64,000 bases of DNA from Angiostrongylus vasorum (lineage: Eukaryota; Nematoda; Chromadorea; Rhabditida; Metastrongylidae): the NCBI GenBank assembly GCA_018806985.1, contig JADANN010000123.1:248001-312000 (forward strand), given 5' to 3'. The notes under the pieces are model-generated. The model ran no database searches, had not been told where the DNA came from, and saw nothing but the letters and a program-made list of their open reading frames with translations. Shown one piece after another: positions 46,485-58,400 of this stretch (positions are counted from its first letter, which is position 1; the number at the start of each line of letters is the position of its first letter). Made by a program: the position numbers and the translations under genes.

Positions 46485-49400
46485 ATGGAATTACAGCAGG
46501 GACGCTTAAAATTAGAAGTACCTCTGGTTGGCGATGCTCCAAGTAGTACTCCTAGTTATGCTGGAGCGCAACGTGGATATCTCAACGAAAGCCTAAGAAA
46601 ATTCGCAATCGCGTTCGAAGACGTTGTTCAAACGGCAGTTGAAGAACCTGGGTGTGAAAGATTTCTCATATACAATTACGAAGTAGGTTGCTTAACTGAG
46701 TATTTCCAGTATAACAACAACCAATACATTCGCTACTTTCGCGATTTGTTATGTGCGTTAGTGTGGAGTTTCCATATCCGCTTCGTTGGAAGGACCACAA
46801 GGGTACGTATCGCTTCTACAACTGATGAATAGATGACTGAACCTGGTTCAAGAGGTCCCAGTTGGATTCAGGGAGACCTCTCCGTCTGTACCATACTAAA
46901 GATTGACTTAGTACATCCACATGCGCTTAGTCATGCTCATTTGTACATATGTGGATGCTTATTGTCTCCTAATGGATTCTACCAGAGCGCTTTTAACACA
47001 TTTGTGGTAATGCCGATGTTTCGACAACGCACAAAAAATTCCTCGGTTGATAGAGGAGTAAAAGACTTGGAAACGTTGCAGCCTTGCAGCAAAGACTATG
47101 ACGTATCGCGTTAATGGTCCATATAACTTTTTAAAAGATATACATTCATTGTAAATGTTTCTGGAATTACAATCGAAGATGAAGCCGCAAAAACCAGACC
47201 ACTCATAGAGGAAACTAGCTAGTGCTACTGGACAGACTTTCGCTTGTTCGTTTGCTTTCAGGTTTAAGAAAGCGCTGAATTACTTTTAGCTCCATAAGGT
47301 CAGGATTTCATCATGGTAGTAAAAAAAGAGAATGTTTTTTGCAAGCGAAGACCTGTATGGTTTCCATTATTGTCAGTAATGCTCACCACAGCTGAGAAAT
47401 ACTCTTTAAAGTTAGAAGCTACTTTTAATTTCGCATACTAAGGCTTAATATGAGACCATATCGTTGCAAATGTTAGCCAGTAACACCCATCACACTTACT
47501 GGAGAAGCAGGCGTGCTAGCCTTGAGTTTATCTGGACCCTAACGGCAGAACCCAGTGAGCTTTCGGTACCCTTTCAACAAAAAACGCATTCACGTGACAA
47601 ATGGATGTTTTATTTCAATTTTGCCTGTTTCAGATAAGAAGCCTTTCATTCCTGGAGAATTTGCTGCCTGCCATTCGTCGATTTCTCAACACTATCCAGA
47701 AGAAATCTCGTCGAGTCCCAAACTTCTTGAAATCAACTGTAATCATTCATTCGGCCACATGTTTTTCTCAGGATGTTTTGTAAGCTTGTTTGCCTATAGG
47801 TTCGTATATTCACCACTGAAGTCCTATTTTCTTCTTCTTTTTGTAGGTCTTGTCATAAAGCTGTGCCACTGACGGCTATTTTTTTTGGAAACATTCAAGG
47901 TGGCGTTTTCATCAATCACTGGATGGTTAGTAGTCCAAAACAATTTTTTAAGTTCATTTATGTTCATTTTTTCGTGCTTCTCTGTTATACATTCGCGAAC
48001 CTTGAAGGCGTATATGACTTCAATTTTGCGTAAATAATAGCCACTTTAGCCCAGAATATTCCAGTTCATAGTGAACATTGTTTCTTTTGAAATGGAAACT
48101 GTAAGGATTTTGAGGTAATTCTGATTCTCTGGAGCCTGTGGAGCGTATTTTTCTCGCTTTTTCTCCTTTGTTGAAGCTTTCATAGTTCCATATTTCCGTA
48201 CTATATCAGAAACAATGAGGAATGAAGAGCCAAGATTTGATCTAAAGGAAACTGTGGTGTTACGTAATGTGTTTGTTTGGTACTGATGCACTTGTGTTGG
48301 AAATCTCGAGAATTTTTGATATCATTTTAAGTTCATGGGATAGTTCCCAGGATCGACTTTCTATTAACCTCGGCATTGGATTATGAATGCGTCGTTTTCT
48401 TGTTCAGCAATCGCGAGGTTGTTAAACAGCATACATTTACTTCCATAGAAAAACACAATACAGTACAACACAATAGTAGCTGACGTTTCGGCACTATAGT
48501 TGTATTGTATTGTATTGTGTTTTTTCTATGGAAGTAAACGTATGCTGTTTAACAATCTCGCGATTGCTGAACAAGAAAACGACGCGTTCATGGGATATTT
48601 TGTTTTAGTCAAATCTAGGAGTGAAAGGTCATTTTATATCAATCATTTGTGCTGCCAAGGAGATAGAGAGAAGTTCTAGTTAAAACTCTCTGAAATTCTA
48701 TGCTTCTTAACTACTTTGGCTTTTCGAGAAACGGTCAAAAGCTATCGAAACTTATGACTCTGTTAGGTGTTCGTCCCTTTTCCATCTCGATGCTGTGCAG
48801 TCGAATAGCGTCTCCATGTTTCCGCAACTTTTTGCTTTTCGTTTTTCCAACTTTTTAAGAGTTGCTTAGTTGTACCGCGTACGTCTTTCACTGCCTTACC
48901 GAATTAGTGTAATCTTACAATTTCCTGCTTATGATACTCCATCAACAAATTATTTGTGGAAGTGAAAATCGTAGTTAAATTTATTATTATTATTACCATA
49001 ATGGTGCTGAGATATTTGCAAAATTCCGGACCGCAGATTTCTGCGGTGGGAACGCACTAGTACCTTTTCCGGGTCTAACGCGTTCTCCACCACGTTATGC
49101 AAGTCTTTCTTTTTCCCTCTTTATTACCATTAATATTATGTGCTGGCCAACTGTTTAAGGTGTCTTATCCAAATCGAGTTTACTACGAAAGAACATCTGC
49201 AGATCGTCGAGGAATTCTCGCCGATTTCTTGTACGATCAATACGATGTGTTAAATATTCATCTCGTAAACGAAGAAGGAAGTAAGTTTGACTAGAACAGA
49301 CGGATTTTCATTCAAATGCTTTGACGACGTCAGTAACATTGCACTTAGACGCAAACACTGCTGGATATCGTAATTCAAGGAACAAGCAGGTCGTTCATTA

Positions 49401-52400
49401 CCAAGTTAACGTAGGTTTCCACTTTTTCTTTTCTGTTTTAAATTCAATGCTGTGAATGGAAACGCTAAAGGTATTAGAAGGTACTGGCGATTTGTAAGTT
49501 GAAAGGTCCAGAATCTGTTAGAGCAGTTTGGATCGGAAGTGCTATATTAGTGTTATAGGTGTAGATCTATGAATGGCTTCGTTTTCAATGATATTTTATC
49601 ATTTTGTTATCTTCATCTTATAATAAACGCTAAAGTAGCATACTTTGTCTTCTATTCTTTGTTCTCCAATGTCCCCCGTAGTTGTTTAGGATAAAAGAAG
49701 AATTTCGTGTAGTAATTATTTATTAAGTAGTGAGTAGTAAATTAAGGTAGTAATTTACTCTTAGGTAGGTACTCTTTTGCGTTGAAGTACGTTGTGTTTC
49801 GAAGACTCTAATAACCACATAGTAAATAGTTAGTTTTATTGAAATGGCCTACAACTTGTCTCACTCTTATGTTTTTTCAACCACTATATTTCTCATGACG
49901 CATGTAGCGCTGTGGTCGGAGGCGCCCTGCAATAGACATGGGATCGATCCCCGCACTCGTGGCTCCCTAAGCTCTTCATCCGTCCAGAGTCGGCAAATTA
50001 ACATCAAACTTGTCCGGCTCGATGCATCGGTAGGCCACCGCGAGTCATTGAAAAGGCCTGATATGCACTGGATCCAAACGATACTTCATGAAGTCGAATG
50101 CATGGAGCATCCCTCAGGGGTTCATAAACGCCGACAGCTTTATCCTTTTTTATTTTATTGATATAATTTGATAGACAACTAAAACATTAAGTTATTTGGT
50201 AGTGCGCGAGCAAACTGAAATCGATCCACTCATATTTCTAATTGATTTATTCATAGCCTAGAAGGTTTGTGGTTTTGCTTTTCCACTGAACACTGAAACG
50301 ATGACGGTCTTCCTCTTTCTGTTTTCCGATGCTTCTAGCAAATTATCGTTGTACTGAAGAAGCTTGTTAGCGATCACAACTCAGTCTTCGTGATTTCTAT
50401 GCTTACATCAAAAAGATTTTGATTGCTCAACGCATTGCTGCTTTCATCCTAATTTCTTTTTGATTCGCTGTTTAACATTCTGCGCTTCTCGAATTTCACA
50501 GAACAGCTTTTTTTTCAAACGAACGGATCCTTGATCAGTGGAGGGTTTTTCTTCATAGTTATGTCAATAAAGAAGATAGAGAGGATCGTCACAGTGCTCC
50601 GGTTTGCCAGTTGTTGTAAACACTGACGATCAACTCAACGATTTCGATCAGGTGGTTTTTTGACTAAAATTCTCATATGCGAACATATCGAAGTTTACTG
50701 AAGGCCGTATAGGTCTGCTGGGAGTTGCACCTTGTAGCAGTCTCAATCTTGAGAGACTTCGAGAAAAACGTTCAACAACTCGAACCAATCTTCAGAAGCC
50801 ATATACCACCTGACTGCAGCTGATAATAAAATGTTCGAATGCGAAAAGGATCCTTTCGAGAAGTACCAATAATTTATCGACGATGCTTTTGAAGCTCAAC
50901 ATAGCAGGAAGACGGTAGAACAACAAATAAACTCTAAAAACTTATAAAATGTTACGATGAATGACGAATCTAGGTGGTAAGCTGTCCCCGTACAGTGATT
51001 CAGATCTATGGTTTCAGAGGGAAACGATTAAGGAATTAAGCGATTTGAAAGACTGCACACAATCTTGGGACATCGTAAAACTGGTGGAGGTTAATTGACG
51101 TGCCACATATCTTCCACGCTAGTTTATTCATTTGATGATCACCACCAACCTCGCGATTGCTGAACAAGAAAATGACGCAAAGGCTATTAGAATTTAAGGG
51201 TTTTTGGTGATAACATGGAATAGTTTTTGACTATACCCTTTTTTCAAGTTTCGATTTTATGGACCCATACATATTTTTCGCACTTTTTTCTCCATTACAG
51301 CTGATATTTCAAAAAATCAAAGGATTGGAGAAGTGGCGTTTTGACCAAAAGAATGCGATGATATCCTCGAATGCGTGGTTAGTGCTTGCGGTTGCGGCGC
51401 TTTTGTTAACAATTTATAAAAAATAATTAACTTTGCTCTCAGTTTGTCAAAGTTTTTTACCTTTTCCTAGCTTCCAAATAAATTTAGTGATGAAATATCG
51501 TCTTTAAAGAACACTTTTTTTCTGTCTGTTTGATAAAACTGAAAGTCCTGTAAGAGTGAACCAAGTTCTCAAATACTCTTTTTTGTCACAAAATCATCGT
51601 TTTCTTTTTGAAATAACCGATTTCGAAGACCGAGAGCTGATGTATACTTACGAAGTCTGTTTATTTAGACGAGTTTTTCTTATAAGATATAAAAATGACT
51701 GAATAGTCATATTTTACTATTTTGATTTCTTTTAGGTGATAGATTATCTTTAGATTCGTCTGAGCTTTATTCGTCGTATAATAGTCGACAACGCGATCAG
51801 TGATGAGAATGGAAGGAACCGGACGCGCTTTCACTTCGAACTCAATTGCCCCGTGATGATACGACGAGGCTTAGTAAACAACATCAACAACCATGTATCA
51901 TTTTATTGCTATTTATTATCTGGCATTAATATTTTTTGCTGTTAATATCCACCATAACTTCTTATTAGGATGCTTATAGCGGAGTGGTTAAAGGTGTACT
52001 GTGACGCAGATTATCGCCGGCTTAGTACCGCGATCCGAGATAACCAAGCTGTCATCAGTCCACGGTCGGTACACAGATAACAGACTTATTTGAGAGAACA
52101 ATAATATTAACTTGGTAGATCGGTAGCCCGTCGGAAGAGCGAGTATGCATTCACTCACGTCTCGATGGTTTATGTAGTCGAAGGCATAGCTCACAGTAAG
52201 GAAAATGACGTCAAACAGTCCATCGGTCATTCTTCGTTTATTGTCATTATTATCACTAGTTTACTGTTATGATGAGCATATACAGGATTGTTATTATACA
52301 AGATTGCCTCATCGTGGCTGGGAGGTGTTCCTGGTTGTCGGGCTGCGATGTACAACGAGGTGATTCATTCCCCTGGCAGCGACTCCTAAGCTGAGAATGA

Positions 52401-55400
52401 GTTCGGCGTTTTTTATCAGGAATTCCAACTAAGACTAAACCAATATCAGGGTCCGTCACCGTCCTTATACGAAACTACTCGCATGGTGGAAAATCTCCCT
52501 CTGATTCACAAGGGCGGCGACTGCCTGTAGTGGTAAAGACCTGGGGCAAGCTTTGGCCTGGCTGACCTCGAGTTTCCAGGGAACCACAATGTCTTATCCA
52601 GCAAATCTGCGAAAAGGTGGATATCACGCTGGGGCCCTCGCAATCAGTGAACACGGGTCATCCAAGTATCCAAGTATGCCTTCGACTACATTAAGAATCG
52701 TAGAGGTGAATGAATACATATTTGTTCTTCCGAGGGACTACTGATCTACAAAGTTAATATACTATTATCGTCTCAAATAAGTCTGTCATCATTTTGCCGA
52801 TCTTGGAGTTATCTCATGTCTGTTCATTAAGCAAACAGTAAATTACTGAACAGTAATTGGGTTAATAGGTCGGTTGGGAGAATTGTTATCATAATTATTA
52901 AACCACAATCCTCACCTTTTATTTATTGCATATTTCAATTTTTCACGGCAGTATATGGTGTGAAATACAACGACTGTGATGCTGAGAATACAGAAAAGGC
53001 CTCAGCTAGGCAATGGGTAACATGTGACCCGCAGAAAGGGTAATCGCAGATTCGAATCTGACCTGGGATCCAAGTTTTGCGAATATCTCAGAGTCAAAGT
53101 GGTATTATTAAATCGTTATTGTCATCGCTGAACTGTCATTGTTAACGAATTACCACTGAGTTATTATTGTTGTTGGGAGGGGCATAGAGCAGTGGTGAGT
53201 GATGCAGTCAATTAGGAAGCAAGGTGCTCTTTCGAGTTTCTACGCAACTCTCTCTAGTCCACGTGGGAACGCCTTAGCTCGTTCATCTCCATGATTGCAA
53301 GGAGAATCTACTCTGGATTTTATGACATTCATAAGGAAGACGAAATCATCAAGCAGTATTCGGAACATCACGCAAAAATATTCGAAGATCTTTGCGTGGA
53401 ATGAGTCGTTGATAACGAATCGAATACATGAAGTGCTGGGAAGTGCGCAGTAGATGTGGTGCCGGGTCATGTAAAAGTTGTAAAGAAGATGCTATTGTTG
53501 TTAATACTATTGATAACCCTTATTTTTAAACTAATGACCGAAAATGTGGTTTTTAACTTCAGGGACATAAAGTGAACAAGGTGCAATATGAAAGATCTTG
53601 TGTGATTAACAGAGGCCGCAGTTCGGATGAAATACCTCATATTCTTGCTTTTTCTGACAGCCCAATTTTTACCGTTGAACTTCACGAATCAGTTTTGGTC
53701 AGTGAACATTTCTTGATGAATAGACGTACAGTAAAAATCAACAAGGATTTTTTATTCTATTATTTCTGTTTAACTATTTCTACTTTTCAGGATTCTAAAA
53801 TCTACTCTATTTTGTCTCGTCTACGACTTCGAACTGGCACCAGTATTGAATTTGCGAGCCTTCATGTGAGATTCATTTGTCTATTTATAAATGTTTTGAA
53901 AATGATCTTTGGCCCTTACATAGCGAAGCTGTTTTTTTCCGAAGACACGGTCATTTCTCAGCTAATAGAGTGGTGGAGGAATTTTTAAACTTCACTGGTT
54001 TTTAGAAGAGACTGCTCTAGCGCCTTAAGAGTGTATATAATTTTTTAGGGAAGATCTCTTCATCTCTGAGTTTCTTAGAACCAAAATTTTCAAGAACTTT
54101 GAAGTCTAACTTGAATTTTGAACACTTCCCGTACAAACTCGATGGCTGGGAAAAACTTGTTAATTCGCCCTCACTTTTGAAATATGTGCCCTAACGAAGA
54201 CGAACTAGAGTAATACGTTTCGTGGACCCAGAAAATCGCTGTTTCAACGTCATAGAACTAATTAATCAAAAAAAACTTGGATCTTCTAGGTAAAGACCTG
54301 CAGATTGTAGAAGTTTTTCACTGTAATTCGTAGAGTTCACTGTGAACTGAAATATGTTGGTTTAGACTTGAATACGGTCATTGTTTTTACATCTTGTAAC
54401 TCCTTTAGTAGCCACTTCGTCATGTAAGTGTTGAAGTAGTACGGTTGTAGTTGTGATAGTTTCATGTCAACAATATTCTTGTTAATGTAGCAAAGCGCAG
54501 GAGCGATTTTCGTTTAACCTGGTTATTGATCAACAGTACGCTGATTCCTTGATGAGCATTCTTCACAGCAAGATTTTTTTCAATAGATTGCTGGCTGATG
54601 TTTCAGCAGTACTGTAAACGTCAGCCTACGTTGCATCGAATAAATCTTGCCGTTAACAACCCCGTGTTTGCTCATCGAAGGCAGTATATTCTTAATAATG
54701 GTCTCGTTTAATTCCTAATCTGCATATCCACCGTTTTTTTCGTATCCCAGGAGTTAGACATAGGATGAAGATTGATCTTCTGTATCCTCTGAACACTTCT
54801 GTTCCCATCACATGCTCAAATACTGGTTAGGTCATGGACACAGTGAACAGTATCTAAAGAATTGACTTTCACTGACGTCATAAATAATCCATACTTTCCT
54901 GAATTATTAAGAAAACACGAAATTGGTGAAAAAAAATTTATTCGACTAACGTTTCGGCTCCTTCGTCCTCTTCAGAATTCATTTAATTCGAGTTGATAGT
55001 TCATAGCTGGTCGTTATCGCGTTGTGGGTGTTCGTTGTCACATCCACTGGAACCCAGTATAGCGACATAGCTCGACCGAAGTCTCCATCCTCGGTGGTGT
55101 CCTTCTATACAGGACACTTACAGATCTGCTGCCATCCTAAATGATCTTCCGATCTGCTTTCATGGTGATAATTGATCTTGCAGTGGTCGATATTATATTA
55201 GCTAGCTCAAAGTGAATCGGTATTTTTCAAAACCGACTTTCATTAAGCCTTAGTATAAATAGTCAATACGTTCTTTGACAGTGAGAAACCTCCTGTAGAC
55301 TCTCATTTGTCGAAATCAAAGTTGTTCTTGTCCAATGTACTCAGTACGTGTTCTCAAAGCGAGCTTTTTTCGCTTTCTTTCGTCTTCCTTGAAGTCTTTA

Positions 55401-58400
55401 TCAGCTTTGAGTTGCTCGTATACGAAGACTTTATAGACTCACACGATCAAAAGTAGTTGCTGGCATTACATTAATAGTGTTTTTGTTGTTAATAATTCAT
55501 CATCTTGTAGGTTGTCGATGAACTCTATTTCGCGAAATTCTCTCTCTATGGCCGTTGGGCAAAAAGTAAGGACGCAGAAATTAACGCTGTAACAAGTGAT
55601 CCTGTAATGACCGGTTTTATTAAACAAGTTAGTAAATGACTTTCTTTTTGATAAGGGTGAGTTTTGGAAAGAAGAAGTGCTTCTAGACCGTACGGAAAGA
55701 GGACGTCGGTCGAGCTGAGCGTAATCCATCAGATGTAGTGAAGGAGCGTAGATTCTCACTTAAGTATCTCATTGAGTGCTTGATTTCGAGGTATGCTTTT
55801 CTCTTTTACTGTTGTTCCTACATTACCACTACTCATATTTCTGACTATTTTTAAGTTTTGTCTAGTGTATCTGTGTTTAATTTTTTCTAGAGGAGCAGTT
55901 GTGAAGGACCAGCTTTTGTTGAAGAAAACCATGTGGATGACGTTTCTCAAAGTTATTAGTTTCTGCTATCTTCAAGCACGAGAGGTTTGCTTAATTTTCA
56001 CTTAATAGTCACAGGTTATCATTATCGCTATATGAATTTTCGAAGAATGACACTTTTGCACCATAAAAATATGATTTTCTCGAGTTCCTGTGTAGTTTGT
56101 TTTTCTCTGTAATCTTTTCATTGATTAAGGCATGTTTATGTGCCCTTGAGCGAATAATCACAATGATTGATGAGCGCAAACGCATAGGTTCCATCGTTAA
56201 GGTAGGTCAGTTCCCACAATGGCTATTTTTATGATGTTTAGCTTTGAATGGATGTTTTAAAAAATCTGAAAGTAATTGCTTGGAGGCGTTCATATGTGAG
56301 TACGAAATCCATCGTTCACGTGAAACGAAATCGACATTGTCCTGGCAAGAAATCAGAGATGGGTACAGGAAAGTGCGGAAGGTTGGTAAGATGGTGCTGC
56401 TACGACGAATAAGCTCGATGTTCGAAGAGATCACGCCACCTTTTGGACGTTTTCCATTCAGTTGTTGTTTTGGCCGCATTAGTGTGTCTTTCAGCTTCAT
56501 CCATTTGTCACTATTTTTACAGCTGATAATCACTCCATCGAGAGTCATCTACACGGTGCCGGAAGTAATCATGGCCAATAGAGTTTTGCGAATGTATGAC
56601 CATGATGGAACACGAATGATCCGTGTTACTTTTAGGTACATCAGAACGGTATACAGGTTTTCAAATCCATTACTTTACATTGTGGTAGCCATCGTTATGG
56701 TGCTTAGAGTCCATAAACTTCAATGTGCTCAAAGGGCATCTAAAAATTTGCGTGGTTTAGGGACGATGACAATCTACCCATGCGCACAAACAAAACCTCC
56801 TTGAGACTGATTACGATGACGGTGCGGAGATATTTAAGCGAAGGGGTTTTCGTAGCTGGTTAGTCCTCCTTTGTTTTTTTCTTTGCGGAATTAAATGGAA
56901 AACTTTGAACTTTAATTTCTTTGTCACAACTGATGTTCAGGGCGTGATTTTGGATATCTGGGAAGTTCGAACTCGCAAATGCGTGACTCGGGTGCGTATT
57001 TCTTAGAGAAGTATTCAAGAACACAGTATCTTGAGTATAGTAGATTGTCGGGCACGAGTCCACCTACCACATGGCAGCCCAAAATTGATGGTGCACGTGA
57101 AATGCTTGGAAGGTCATTTGTATATTTCTTAACGAGTCGAATTGTATTTTCCTACGTATGTTGTTTTTTCGTCTATTTAGTAGATTCAATATACAGGAAA
57201 ACCTTATAGCTCAATTGTCTGCTACCGATTTTAAGCTTGCGCAGGTGTATAAGTCTTTCATCAGCTCCTTTATCAAAATCTGAGGGATAATATTTAAGGT
57301 TCACACAAATAGAAAGTGTACCGAAATTAATGGCACGCCTTGGCCAATGTTTTACTCAGACCAGGGTAAGTGTAGATGATACTTAGTGTTGTTGAAACAA
57401 ATTTAGTTTCCTTTTTTTTAGTAGACTACATGAAAGTCACCATCATATCTTTCATATTTTGTTAAAATACATAAGTATGGGCGTTATACGACGTTTTGTC
57501 TGAAATTTCCGCGGCTTTCAGAAAGTGAGCGCGCTTCTTCAAAGAGAAAACTATTTCACAGGCTACGATTTCATTGGAGGAAGTAACAAGCAAGGGTACG
57601 TGTTTCCAGTAATTTTTGGTGGAAGACTGCTTTCTACCTACCTAATATTTAAGTGCTTGTCTTCACGATGAATCCTGCGAGCTGTATTGAAACATAGGAA
57701 ATTTACTGTTACCGAAGTGCATTGTCTTAAATATCTGGTAAATCTTTTACAGAAAGGAATACACGTTCAGCGATGGGGTAGGAATGATTAGTAAGGATTT
57801 GGCTGTTGAAATAGCAAAAGACATGCAGCTGGGTAACTGTGTGCCAAGTTGTTTCCAAGTGGGTCGTTTACATAAATGATATGAAGTTTCCAAGATCGAC
57901 TTTGCGGCATCCTTGGCATTATATTATAAATGTGTCGTTCTCTTTTTCAGCAATCGTGAGGGTTTTTTACTCAGCATACGTTTACATATGAAGTTTCATT
58001 GCTGAAAATAACATTTCGCTTTCCTGTTGTTTATGTGCTTGTACATATTTTCATATATTTTTAGTTTAATCTTGAACATTATTTTTATTCACAGTTCCGT
58101 TTTCGTGGAATGAAAGGTGTGGTGGTAGTTGATCCAATCTTGGATGAGATTTCTTCGTGGGCAAAGACATTCAACATAGAACCACCAAAAGTGAAATTTG
58201 GCAGCTGGAATGTTAAGCTGATGTTCCGACCTAGTCAGATCAAGTAAGGTTTTATACGTAAATTTATGAATAAACACTTAGGTTTGGAAGGTGGAAGTTC
58301 AGTGCCTTAGAAAATCCTTTGAATATTCTCAAGTTATTTACAACTCATATTTGAGTGAGCATGACTCTACAGAGATGGCATACTCGATTTGTTTTATAGC

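Larger units (their letters stand above)
51378..53562 (+). other. Gene B intron region, 2.2 kb
   Basis: Holds a diverged family A SINE, an unclassified repeat and family B SINE scraps (52915-53110). A small exon must lie here if the exon at 51301-51377 is right, because its phase does not fit the exon at 53563. I could not find it. Confidence 0.5.

Noticed and set aside
46683..46832. Continuous coding read-through after YNYE in gene B
   Set aside because: The frame is open but ends in a stop at 46830-46832. Using GTAGGT as donor and AATAG as acceptor gives an in-phase 150-bp intron. The alternative cannot be fully excluded.
55511..55790. Apparent frameshift in gene B between FIKQ and the next coding stretch
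   Set aside because: A 59-bp GT-AG intron (55628-55686) restores phase and leads into TVRKEDVGRAERNPSDVVKE; no mutation is needed.
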